From an uncultured Chlorobiaceae bacterium (GTDB lineage Bacteria > Bacteroidota > Chlorobiia > Chlorobiales > Chlorobiaceae), in contig CAIVSG010000143.1 in assembly GCA_903908555.1 (NCBI GenBank), positions 1 to 49,858 on the forward strand: a stretch of 49,858 nucleotides of DNA. The letters are read 5' to 3'. Made by a program: the position numbers and the translations under genes. Of this stretch, positions 1 through 7,279 are shown piece by piece. Under the pieces are notes generated by a model that saw only the letters and a program-made list of their open reading frames with translations, ran no database searches and was not told where the DNA came from. How positions within the stretch are numbered: the first letter of the stretch is position 1; each line of letters begins with the position of its first letter.

Positions 1-2
1 AT

Positions 3-98
3 GCCATTGCTGGTCATCAAGGCATGACTCGGGGCTATGATGGTTGGCTGAACCTTTCATATGAGACTCTTTCATTCTCTGCTTTCTACCGGTTTTAA
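3..98 (+). CDS. C-terminal end of an unidentified gene (5' end outside window)
   Basis: An open frame enters from the left edge and stops with TAA at 96-98, giving about 31 residues. The end alternates polar and aromatic residues and finishes ...SFSAFYRF, with a terminal Phe as in many outer-membrane beta-barrels. This is only a weak hint of an outer-membrane protein. No start lies in the window, so the identity is unknown and the fragment could be a chance open frame. Confidence 0.3.
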   Translation, partial: AIAGHQGMTRGYDGWLNLSYETLSFSAFYRF

Positions 99-235
99 TC
101 GGCGCTTTCACAACGTCCCCTAAATCTCCCACTGCCAACTCTTGTTTTGGTTCAGCATGGATTGGAGAATTCTAAGGAGCAGTGTATCTTGCTGAGGTGC
201 ACGGAAATACGAACAAACCCTTATGGGAGCAGATC

Positions 236-496
236 ATGGCTACGACGACGAAAAGAGAGCAGGTGAGCTTCAAGCTCGAAACCAACACCAAACAGCGCCT
301 CGAAGCCCTTGCTGCTGCAACGAGACGCACAAGGACTTTCGTCCTGGAAGAGGCTGTAAATCAATACCTCAATCTTAATGAATGGCAACTAAAAAGCATC
401 GAAGCAGGATTAGAAGATGCCAAGGCAGGCAGGGTAATTGACAGCGAAACGCTTTTAAAGAAGTGGGAGAAACGAGTTGAAGATAGTCTGGACTGA
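236..496 (+). CDS. ParD/CopG-type ribbon-helix-helix antitoxin
   Basis: An 86-aa protein and the probable antitoxin and autorepressor of the toxin gene that follows. Residues 7-45 fit a ribbon-helix-helix domain: a short strand (QVSFKLET), then two helices with the turn AAATRRTRTFVLEEAVNQYL. The C-terminal tail is charged, as in antitoxins that wrap their toxin. I chose ATG 236 because GGGAG lies 6-7 nt upstream; a GTG at 182 would add 18 residues but has a poorly spaced ribosome site. It overlaps the downstream gene by 20 nt, the usual coupling in such pairs. Family assignment is from the fold pattern, not a database search. Confidence 0.8.
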   Translation: MATTTKREQVSFKLETNTKQRLEALAAATRRTRTFVLEEAVNQYLNLNEWQLKSIEAGLEDAKAGRVIDSETLLKKWEKRVEDSLD

Positions 497-758
497 AGAG
501 GCAGATCGACGCCTTGACGAAATTGAGACGTATATAAAGCAGGATAACGAGCGAGCCGCCCGAAAAATAATCGTGAAGTTGATCAGTAAAACCATCGATC
601 AGTTAACCCGTTATCCGGGAAGTGGCAAGCCTGGTCGCATGTATGGCACAAGAGAGTTGTTTTTCTCAGTTCTCCCCTATGTGGTTGTATATACTGCTGA
701 CGCCCAAACCGTAACGATTATGACGGTTTTCCATTCCGCCCAAAACTACCACCTATAG
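477..758 (+). CDS. RelE/ParE-family toxin
   Basis: A 93-aa protein with the ParE/RelE superfamily pattern: an N-terminal strand (KIVWTEEADRRLDEI), two helices to about residue 45, the turn YPGSGKPGR, and C-terminal strands LFFSVLPYVVVYTADAQ and IMTVFHSAQNY. ParE members poison gyrase and RelE members cleave ribosome-bound mRNA; the sequence does not decide between them. The start is TTG 477, with GGGAG about 8 nt upstream, and it overlaps the antitoxin gene by 20 nt, so translation is probably coupled. The length is normal for the family. Heptamer repeats begin about 60 bp after the stop. Confidence 0.8.
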   Translation: MKIVWTEEADRRLDEIETYIKQDNERAARKIIVKLISKTIDQLTRYPGSGKPGRMYGTRELFFSVLPYVVVYTADAQTVTIMTVFHSAQNYHL

Positions 759-816
759 GTGCCAGCCAATTCTGATGGGCTAACCCTCACCTGACTGTAG
801 GGGATTGCTCTAAGAG

Positions 817-949
817 GCTCAGTACTCTTCCCCCTCAGCACCCAGCACTCTCTGTCTTCCCTGCCAACTGCCAACTTTCTTCATCTTCCCTCAGCACTTT
901 CTTCCCTCAGCACTCAGAACTCAGCACTTTCTTTCCCCTCAGCACTTTC
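817..949. repeat. Heptamer repeat array (CTCAGCA and TGCCAAC types)
   Basis: A C/T-rich stretch built of imperfect 7-bp units: CTCAGCA-type units (ctcagta, ctcagca, cagcact) around 817-851 and 899-949, with two TGCCAAC-type units around 861-874. The array ends exactly where the stop codon of the PIN-domain toxin begins (950-952, minus strand). It resembles the short tandem heptamer (STRR) repeats known from cyanobacteria. Similar arrays occur at 1836-1868, 1966-2057, 37058-37260 and 37825-38070. Confidence 0.75.
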
Positions 950-1339
950 CTATAACAACCTTTTCTCCAGTTCTCTGTAGCAAGAAAACTTTCTATCCGA
1001 TGACATTATGCTCGCCTGGCAAACAAGAGCTGTTGCAATAATAATTCTGTCCTGGGGATCGCTGTGATGATCAGGTAATTCCACGGCTTTACAAGCAATT
1101 TCGGGAGTAACTGGAATTAGTTTTATACCCGATCCATCAAGAGCCTTTTCAAACCAATCTCTCGTTCCTATGGGTAATTCAATACGGCCGTGATGCACTA
1201 ACCACGCCACTTCAAAAGAACTTATGGCTGAAACAGCTACAACATCAGAGCTCGTTATCTGGTTTAGTCTATGCTGGTCAAGTTTGTCAGTATCTCTGTT
1301 TACCCACCAAAGCCAGATATGAGTATCAAGAATAATCAT
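950..1339 (-). CDS. PIN-domain (VapC-type) toxin
   Basis: A 129-aa PIN-domain ribonuclease. The opening MIILDTHIWLWW carries the first catalytic Asp. Further acidic positions are the Glu of SSFEVAW (about residue 44) and the Asp residues of SDPQDRIIIATAL (about 93-96). The final D is in SSDRKF. These give the metal-binding quartet of the family. ATG 1339 is chosen because the PIN fold starts there and the codon overlaps the antitoxin stop in an ATGA arrangement. A start 15 nt upstream would be buried in the partner gene. The 3' end abuts a heptamer array. VapC-type enzymes cut tRNA or rRNA when free of antitoxin; the target here is unknown. Confidence 0.87.
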   Translation of the reverse strand: MIILDTHIWLWWVNRDTDKLDQHRLNQITSSDVVAVSAISSFEVAWLVHHGRIELPIGTRDWFEKALDGSGIKLIPVTPEIACKAVELPDHHSDPQDRIIIATALVCQASIMSSDRKFSCYRELEKRLL

Positions 1340-1563
1340 TGCGGCAAATTCCAATCTGAAGATAGAGCGCTGCTCATGATATCACCTTTTATAATAACCT
1401 TCCCGGCTATATCAGGATGAGGAGTACGAAGGACAGCCGCCATAGACGTACTATCAGAAATAACAAGAAAAATAGCCTCCAATTGTTTGTTAGGCGGTAA
1501 CGTAGGTACTTTTTTTAGGTTACCGGATACGTCAGTCTCCAATATCAATCTCTCAGCATACAT
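1336..1563 (-). CDS. Antitoxin partner of the PIN-domain toxin
   Basis: A 75-aa protein directly upstream of, and overlapping by 4 nt (ATGA), the PIN toxin gene. It has an N-terminal strand-rich part (AERLILETDVSGNLKKVPTLPP) followed by a conserved-looking stretch, PHPDIAGKVIIKGDI, and a C-terminal SDWNLP. This pattern is familiar from small proteins paired with PIN toxins. ATG 1563 is preferred over the upstream start because AAGGGGTGG precedes it by a few bases. DNA binding and autorepression are inferred from the operon form only. I see no classical AbrB or ribbon-helix-helix signature. Confidence 0.75.
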   Translation of the reverse strand: MYAERLILETDVSGNLKKVPTLPPNKQLEAIFLVISDSTSMAAVLRTPHPDIAGKVIIKGDIMSSALSSDWNLPQ

Positions 1564-1765
1564 AACCACCCCTTTTTGCATCTTATTAATTACATGAGCA
1601 GTGCATAACTTTAAGCTCCTAAAAGCCGCTCCCCTTCATTATCATTTTTCTCAATAAATATACACCACCCATCCACGATTACAAAATATGCCCACCACAG
1701 CGAACTCCCCAGCAATAAGAAAGTTGCACATGTTCATTATGAATCCCGTCCCAAAAATCTTGCGA

Positions 1766-1817
1766 AAACACAAAAACCTCACGAGCAAAATCCTTTTCAG
1801 ACCCGCCCATAAGGTTT
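1766..1817. repeat. 52-bp dispersed repeat, copy 1
   Basis: This 52-bp stretch (aaacacaaaaacctca... to ...cccataaggttt) recurs at 1881-1932 with five mismatches and no gaps by eye. The two copies lie in direct orientation, separated by a CTCAGCA heptamer array. Short frames read across both copies on the minus strand share a KRI-LLRFLCF-like peptide, which reflects the repeat and not a protein family I recognise. Confidence 0.8.
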
Positions 1818-1835
1818 TTTGATATACTTTCTTCA

Positions 1836-1868
1836 ACTCAGCACTCAGTACTCAGCACTCAGAACTCT
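1836..1868. repeat. Short CTCAGCA heptamer array
   Basis: Four to five tandem units of the CTCAGCA type (ctcagca, ctcagta, ctcagca, ctcagaa) lie between the two copies of the 52-bp repeat. The array is part of a composite non-coding block of about 500 bp (1564-2057) that holds no convincing gene. Confidence 0.8.
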
Positions 1869-1880
1869 CTTTCCTCCCTA

Positions 1881-1932
1881 AAACACAAAAACCTCAAGAG
1901 CACTATCCTTTTCAGATACGCCCATAAGGTTT
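1881..1932. repeat. 52-bp dispersed repeat, copy 2
   Basis: Second copy of the repeat at 1766-1817, in the same orientation, with five substitutions. It is followed after about 35 bp by another heptamer array. The doublet suggests local duplication, or repeated insertion of the same small element. Confidence 0.8.
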
Positions 1933-1965
1933 TCAATATAAACGGCCCCAAAAACTCTTTTTCTT

Positions 1966-2057
1966 GCCTGCCCACTGCCAACCGCTGACTGCCAACTTTT
2001 TTATCTTCACTCGGCACTCGGCACTCAGCACTCAGCACTTTCGTTCCCAGCACTTTA
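1966..2057. repeat. Mixed heptamer array abutting a glycosyltransferase gene
   Basis: TGCCAAC-type units (1966-1997) are followed by ACTCGGC/ACTCAGC units (2009-2040) and two copies of an 8-bp ctttatca-like unit that runs into the stop codon (2058-2060) of the GT9 gene. The last codons of that gene (AKVIK) may therefore be partly repeat-derived. Confidence 0.7.
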
Positions 2058-3137
2058 TCACTTTATCACTTTAGCAATCTCGCTAATAATGACATCGGGA
2101 TCAATAAGATAAAGGCATTCGCTGATGCCATGATTATCGTCACATCCGGCATGACCGCAAGCCACACAAGGCATATCAGCCTGAAAAAGAGTGACGTTGC
2201 CATAGGTCTGCACCGGGCTGTTCAAGCGGGTTCCGGAGCCAAGCCCGTTGCACCACGGCGACCACGCACTGAGAATGGTCGGACCGAAAATGCCAAAAAT
2301 GCGCTTATTCTGCGACGCGGCAATGTGCATGGTCAGTGTATCAACTCCAATATAAGCAATGGATCCAGCGCTCAGCGCAATCAGCTCATCCATACTGGTC
2401 ATGCCGATAACATCATACACATTATTGAGTTGCGGCAGTCGGCTCTTGATCTCAAGGTCAAGCGCACTCCTCGACCCCGTGACGACAATCGACACCCCGA
2501 GGCGGTTCAAACCTTCCAAGAGAGCGGTTCTTAGTTTCTCAGGGTAAACCTTATAGCTATACTGCGCTCCTGGATGAAAAATGACGAATTTTGAAATACC
2601 ACGTTCAGCGAGCATCTTCTCAACACTTTCGGCCGCTTCCGGCGAATGGCAGGAACTGACAACAGGTTTCCCACTGCTTATACCCAGCAGGTCGAGCGGC
2701 GTGGTATTGTTCTCGATGATATGGCGGGATGTGTCAAACTCATAACAGGCAGAAAGCAAGAGGCGCTTCCACCACGATTTTTTCCGGTCAACCTCCACTG
2801 CACTGATGGCGGTACGCCCAGAAACCAAGGCAAACAGCACGGATCGGTCGCTAGCCGTAAGATTGATACTGAGGTCATAACGGCGGGCAATCTTTTTCAG
2901 CAGGCCAAAAGTCTCGGCACCCCGCCCCTTTCCCTGCGCATGATATGAAAACAGATGAATCTCTTCGATATGCGGTAGAGTACGGGCAATAGCAAGAGTA
3001 TCGCTATTGACAAGGATATCAATGCGTGGGCGATCATAGGCATTGAACAGCCCCTCAATCAGTGGCGAGCTCAGAAAAACGTCGCCATTCGACCGCTGCA
3101 CTATTACAAGTATGCGACGCGGAGCTAGTTTTTTCAT
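2058..3137 (-). CDS. GT9-family (heptosyltransferase-like) glycosyltransferase
   Basis: A 359-aa cytoplasmic GT-B enzyme of the ADP-heptose:LPS transferase class. The N-terminal domain starts ILVIVQRSNGDVFLSSPLI. The C-terminal domain has HPGAQYSYKVYP (about residues 190-200), VTGSRSALDLEI, and the family hallmark YIGVDTLTMHIAA (about 263-275) followed by FGPT. A Cys cluster (CVACGHAGC) near the end is common in GT9 members. Expected role is adding a heptose or related sugar to LPS core or a surface glycan; donor and acceptor cannot be read from sequence. It heads no obvious operon: 184 bp separate it from the upstream GT2, and its stop touches a heptamer array. Confidence 0.85.
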   Translation of the reverse strand: MKKLAPRRILVIVQRSNGDVFLSSPLIEGLFNAYDRPRIDILVNSDTLAIARTLPHIEEIHLFSYHAQGKGRGAETFGLLKKIARRYDLSINLTASDRSVLFALVSGRTAISAVEVDRKKSWWKRLLLSACYEFDTSRHIIENNTTPLDLLGISSGKPVVSSCHSPEAAESVEKMLAERGISKFVIFHPGAQYSYKVYPEKLRTALLEGLNRLGVSIVVTGSRSALDLEIKSRLPQLNNVYDVIGMTSMDELIALSAGSIAYIGVDTLTMHIAASQNKRIFGIFGPTILSAWSPWCNGLGSGTRLNSPVQTYGNVTLFQADMPCVACGHAGCDDNHGISECLYLIDPDVIISEIAKVIK

Positions 3138-3321
3138 GTGATTGGAAACCTTACTAATGTTGCGGCTGCTTTACCTCCTGTAACCCTGCATTCCGGTCTT
3201 GCTTCAAATATTCAATTGTTTCGCACAGTAACACTTTAAGAAAAAACATGTTCTCCGTTTACTATTCGCTCATAACGTTTAAAATAATTTGAAACACACA
3301 CAGAAGAAAGAGTCATCCGGC

Positions 3322-4320
3322 TTATACATCAATAAGCATAGCATGCAGGAATCTTTTGACAGGAAAAAAGAGTTGCCATTTTTTTTCGCGGAGCAAAGAC
3401 TTAATCAGCACCAGTACAAGACCTCTCTTGAGAGAATAAAATAAAATCTTGACCAGATTATAGTTATGAGCCAAGACTCTTCTCGCTAAAAGCTCCTCTG
3501 ATCTCTTGCTTTGTAATAACGGAATGACATCAATGCAACCTATTCTTGTGAGATCTTCTCTTCTCTGGGTAAGCACTGCCAGAAATCTTTCCTTATTGAG
3601 GAGCTCTCTTTTAGTCCTCTGTTCATAAGTCTCGTTCCCGATATCAGACCTTGCCGTTATGCCGGATTCATGCCTGTAAAGAATAAGCGGTTCCGGGATG
3701 TATTCAAGACCGCCGGTCAAAGCACTCCTGAACCCCATAACGAGATCTTCGATACACTTGCTGTATTGTATCGGGCCGAATGTATCTTCAATTTTCCTTG
3801 TAAATGAGGTGGTTGCACCTATAATCAACGCGCCACTGACCGCCATCTCCCCAAGGCTCATGCAGCCGGATATCACGGAGGGAAGCCGGGTGCCGACCCG
3901 TTTCCCTGAAATATCAATCAGATAAACCGATGAATGGATCAATGATGCACTACGACCGGAAGCAAGGTAACGCTCAACCAGCTTTTCCGTCCGGTGAGGA
4001 AGCGAAATGTCATCGCCCGCCGCATAGACCATCAGTTCCCCGGAAGAAAGAGAGGTTATCCTGTTAATATGCCCTATCAGACCAAGGTTTTCAAGGTTCC
4101 GGTTAACAACAACCCTGTGCGGTCCCGAATAGTTTGCAGTCATCTCCTCTATTATCCGGAACGTCCCGTCCGTAGAACAATCATCGGAAATTACAATCTC
4201 AAGCGGCTGGTATGTCTGACTGAAAGCTCCCTCGATTGCCTCACGAACATATTGCTCCTGATTATAGGTAATCAGAAAGAATGTCGCCAGCATCCCGCCG
4301 TAGCTCAAAGAGTTATCCAT
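3322..4320 (-). CDS. GT2-family glycosyltransferase
   Basis: A 332-aa GT-A fold enzyme. The nucleotide-binding start FFLITYNQEQYVREAI is followed by SDDCSTDGT (about residues 45-53) and a DxD-like AAGDD (about 100-104). The acceptor half has a region around CIEDLVMGFR that could hold the base. The C-terminal 40 residues are basic and partly hydrophobic (LILYS.., LVLVLIKSLL), suggesting membrane association. Its start is 12 nt after the stop of the upstream GT2 gene, so the two are probably co-transcribed. Substrate unknown. Confidence 0.85.
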   Translation of the reverse strand: MDNSLSYGGMLATFFLITYNQEQYVREAIEGAFSQTYQPLEIVISDDCSTDGTFRIIEEMTANYSGPHRVVVNRNLENLGLIGHINRITSLSSGELMVYAAGDDISLPHRTEKLVERYLASGRSASLIHSSVYLIDISGKRVGTRLPSVISGCMSLGEMAVSGALIIGATTSFTRKIEDTFGPIQYSKCIEDLVMGFRSALTGGLEYIPEPLILYRHESGITARSDIGNETYEQRTKRELLNKERFLAVLTQRREDLTRIGCIDVIPLLQSKRSEELLARRVLAHNYNLVKILFYSLKRGLVLVLIKSLLREKKWQLFFPVKRFLHAMLIDV

Positions 4321-4332
4321 GTGTATTGCTAA

Positions 4333-5160
4333 TCAATGCATCTCCCAGGCCCCGTTTCTTCTTACCATATGAAGCGTAAATCCCGATGTGACACGCTCAT
4401 TTTCTATCCATTTCCGGAACTCGAACCAAAATAAGAATTGTTCCATCTTTCTCGCCAACCATGTAGATCCAACCCTGATCCTAAAATATTTGCGATCCCC
4501 GAGAGACTTTAGTCCATTTTTTTCTTTAATGGCTTTCTGGGTAATTGATCCAAAGTGGTGGAAAACCGAATCGCCAACAATACCAACAGGAATGTCCGCG
4601 CGCCTGCATCGAAAAAGGAACTCCGTATCTTCATAACCACCAAGACGGCGATCTGTATCCGGAAATCCCACCTTTTCAAAAACACTCCGATGCACAGCAA
4701 AACAGACCCCGTGAAACCGCCCACGGCGAATCATGCCCGACATTTTCTGCTTATATCCCACAGAGAAATCCTCAAACCCATAATCATCCTCGCCCTCAAG
4801 CAGCGCAGGGCTCACCACCAAAAGCTTTTCGCGTTCAGCAGCGTCAAGCAGAGCCACGATTGCATCAGGTCCCGCAAGCACATCATTATTGAGCAGTACA
4901 ACCCACTCGGCATCAGGGCTTAACACAACACCCTGAACCCAGGCACAGCCACACCCAAGATTGACACTGTTGCGAAGATGCTTCAAGTCGGGATGCTCTG
5001 CCAGCCAAAGCGGCGTTTCATCACTGCTGGCGTTATCGATAATCAGTATTTCCAAAGGTCTGACATTCTCCTTCAGAAGGCTTTCCACACACAACGAGGT
5101 GTAATGCAGCTGATTAAACACTGGAATAACGACAACGTGTCGGCAAGAGTTGTGTGGCAT
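4333..5160 (-). CDS. GT2-family glycosyltransferase (rhamnosyltransferase-like)
   Basis: A 275-aa protein beginning VVVIPVFNQLHYTSLCVESL, then IIDNASSDETP (about residues 40-50) and VVLLNNDVLAGPDAI, the NND form of the DxD motif typical of rhamnosyltransferase-like GT2 enzymes. The motif RRLGGYEDTEFLFRCR (about 168-183) supplies the probable catalytic ED. It is the first gene of a minus-strand pair with the 332-aa GT2. A divergent gene lies 184 bp upstream, so the promoter should be between 5161 and 5344. Confidence 0.85.
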   Translation of the reverse strand: MPHNSCRHVVVIPVFNQLHYTSLCVESLLKENVRPLEILIIDNASSDETPLWLAEHPDLKHLRNSVNLGCGCAWVQGVVLSPDAEWVVLLNNDVLAGPDAIVALLDAAEREKLLVVSPALLEGEDDYGFEDFSVGYKQKMSGMIRRGRFHGVCFAVHRSVFEKVGFPDTDRRLGGYEDTEFLFRCRRADIPVGIVGDSVFHHFGSITQKAIKEKNGLKSLGDRKYFRIRVGSTWLARKMEQFLFWFEFRKWIENERVTSGFTLHMVRRNGAWEMH

Positions 5161-5344
5161 AGCTCTATCTATCTATAAGTAAAACACTTTACAATGGCCA
5201 ATATACTAATTCTGCATCGTTTTGCCTGTTGCGAGTCACCATCATACACCGTAAAAACACGGAGGGACTTCTAGCGCAAAAGCCATTGTAAAGACGATGA
5301 GAATTGGATATACTTGACTGAGTAATTACAAAACAAGATACGTT

Positions 5345-6244
5345 ATGAATTTTTTCACCCGGACATTCCTGAAAGCAACTGACCGCGATCTCTATCATAA
5401 AATCAAACTGCAGGAACGGGACCAACTATTTCTAAACAAAGCCAATACCGGTAGAATTGTATTTCCGGCTCATACAAAGCCATCGTACTCCTTCAAACAT
5501 AGCGGCAACGCAGGTGATATAATTTATTCTCTCCCTGCTGCATTCGCATTGGCAGATAATGCATCGATTGAGCTGTTTCTCAATGTAGATCAGCCAATGA
5601 ATTACTCTGTTGAACGAGGAAAACACCCTTTAAATGGGGTGATGCTTAGCAGCAATATGGTAGCGATGCTTCAGCCGCTCTTGCTCTCTCAATCGAACAT
5701 TAAAAAATGTGCCATCTATCAAAATCAATCTATAGACTACGACTTCGACGTTATTCGCCAGTCAGCTTTTGATACCCATTCAGGCAGCATAGCTCGATGG
5801 TATTTTTTACATTTTGGAGTCAATGCAGACCTTGGTAAACCCTGGCTTCATGTAACTCCCGATAACTCCTTCAATGATTACATTGTAATTGCACGAAGCC
5901 TCGGGTACCACTCCCCCGGCATTGACTATTCCTTCTTAAATAAATACAGGAACTTGCTCTTTGTAGGTGTCCCGGAAGAATTCGAAGAAATGAAACAAGT
6001 ATTGCCATCCATCAAATATCAAACAGTTTCAAACTTTCTTGAACTGGCTGAACTGATCGCAGGGTGCAGGCTTTTTATAGGAAATCAATCATTTCCTTTT
6101 TCCCTGGCAGAAGCACTGAAAGTCAAGCGAATACTGGAGATCTATTATATTTGCCCGAATGTGATCGTAGAAGGAAGCAATGGATACGACTTCTGCTTTC
6201 AGGCACAATTTGAAAAAATTGTATCGAGACTGCAGCAACAGTAA
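5345..6244 (+). CDS. Conserved-looking protein of unknown function with GT-B/GT9-like features
   Basis: A 299-aa soluble protein that I cannot assign to a named family. After a basic N-terminus it has FKHSGNAGDIIYSLPAAFAL (about residues 50-70), which looks like the GT9 entry motif (xGDxxxSxP). Near the end is LAELIAGCRLFIGNQSFPFSLAEALK, resembling the GT9 region where the enzyme monitors acceptor and donor. A central segment has RWYFLHFGVNADLGKPWL. A sugar-transfer role is therefore plausible but not shown. It is transcribed alone, convergent with the GT2 at 6310-7116. No good ribosome site precedes ATG 5345. Confidence 0.6.
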   Translation: MNFFTRTFLKATDRDLYHKIKLQERDQLFLNKANTGRIVFPAHTKPSYSFKHSGNAGDIIYSLPAAFALADNASIELFLNVDQPMNYSVERGKHPLNGVMLSSNMVAMLQPLLLSQSNIKKCAIYQNQSIDYDFDVIRQSAFDTHSGSIARWYFLHFGVNADLGKPWLHVTPDNSFNDYIVIARSLGYHSPGIDYSFLNKYRNLLFVGVPEEFEEMKQVLPSIKYQTVSNFLELAELIAGCRLFIGNQSFPFSLAEALKVKRILEIYYICPNVIVEGSNGYDFCFQAQFEKIVSRLQQQ

Positions 6245-6309
6245 TATGAATGGCAAAAGTATAATTGTGATTCTGAAACTGAGGTGGGCTTAACAGATAC
6301 CAGAGAGAG

Positions 6310-7116
6310 TCAGGATGACTTGGCATTCCAATGCTTTTTAGCGTACGCATAACGAATATGGAACTCTATCTTTGACCTCGCCATTCCGCCTAACCGTTCA
6401 TGCATAGAGACTTGTGCGTATTTTTGCAGCCACAATTTAGGTACAATTCCCGTATTTTTTTTAAACATATCATTGACTTCAGCATAGGCGTTTACCTTTT
6501 CTCCAAGCGTTTTATTGCCACTATAAAGCCTTGATCCAGCAAGTTTTTCCTCGAGATAGGCAAACCGGACTCCTGCATAACTTAGACGCAGCCAATAGTC
6601 ATAATCCATACAAAAATGCAAAGACTCATCAAGCAATCCATTTTTTTCTACAACCCTACGCCTAAAAAAAAGAGCCGGCTGACAAATAAAACAAGTTTGA
6701 TGTAAGCGCTCTAAATTCCAGGACTCAGTAGGATACGCTTCAAAAGGAAGATCATGCACATCAATGTGATCAGCCTGACCGTAAACAACATCAATAGCTG
6801 GATTGTCATTAAAAAAGGCCACAACTCGACGTATTGCATCGGGATAATAAATATCGTCAGAATTAAGCCACCCGATGATTTCCCCATCAGAGGAACGAAT
6901 ACCTTTATTAACAGCATCAGCCTGACCTTTATCGGGCTCTGATACCCACTGTAGAGGAGGGCGAAACTTTTTCAGTATCTCAACAGTCTTATCCGTACTA
7001 CCTCCATCCATAACCAGATGCTCAACAACCACTCCAGTCTGCCGGGCAACACTTAAAAGAGTACGTTCTATGAATTGTCCCTGATTGAATGATGGCGTGA
7101 TAATAGTGACCTTCAT
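6310..7116 (-). CDS. GT2-family glycosyltransferase, paralogue of the last module of the giant GT
   Basis: A 268-aa GT2 enzyme: ITPSFNQGQFIERTLLS, then MDGGSTDKTVEIL, WVSEPDKGQADAVNKGI, the metal-binding IGWLNSDDIYYPDA (about residues 80-93), and CMDYDYWLRLSYAGVRFAYL. It aligns without large gaps to residues about 1493-1759 of the protein at 27188-32467, and most motifs are identical. I start it at ATG 7116, where the GT2 fold begins; an upstream frame adds 21 residues but has no family support. It lies downstream of the type I secretion operon on the same strand, after a possible weak terminator. Confidence 0.87.
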   Translation of the reverse strand: MKVTIITPSFNQGQFIERTLLSVARQTGVVVEHLVMDGGSTDKTVEILKKFRPPLQWVSEPDKGQADAVNKGIRSSDGEIIGWLNSDDIYYPDAIRRVVAFFNDNPAIDVVYGQADHIDVHDLPFEAYPTESWNLERLHQTCFICQPALFFRRRVVEKNGLLDESLHFCMDYDYWLRLSYAGVRFAYLEEKLAGSRLYSGNKTLGEKVNAYAEVNDMFKKNTGIVPKLWLQKYAQVSMHERLGGMARSKIEFHIRYAYAKKHWNAKSS

Positions 7117-7223
7117 GCTAACCACTTTATAATCAACAAAGGAATTTTTTTTTAGGGGAAGGGACCAGGTACCATTCACACTATAGTAAACCTAAACGTC
7201 AGACAACCCGTTTGTTTATAAAA

Positions 7224-7250
7224 TAATAACCCCGGCTGAAAAGCCTGGAC
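7224..7250 (-). terminator. Possible weak terminator after the type I secretion operon
   Basis: On the minus strand a short stem (GGCT/AGCC with a TTTC loop, extended by CC/GG across one mismatch) is followed by ggttattatttta. The stem is short, so read-through into the GT2 gene at 6310-7116 is likely. Confidence 0.3.
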
Positions 7251-7279
7251 TGTAAAAAAACACAGCACTGATCAACGTC

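Noticed and set aside
188..265. Possible leader peptide from TTG 188 after AAGGAG, upstream of the ParD-like gene
   Set aside because: The peptide has no recognisable feature, and the antitoxin has its own good ribosome site at ATG 236.
1651..2053. Two ~60-aa minus-strand frames in the repeat block
   Set aside because: Their similarity to each other comes entirely from the 52-bp repeat; no ribosome site or outside family resemblance.
4545..4923. Two 115-122-aa plus-strand frames opposite the 275-aa GT2 gene
   Set aside because: The minus strand carries intact GT2 motifs across the same bases; the plus frames have no family features.
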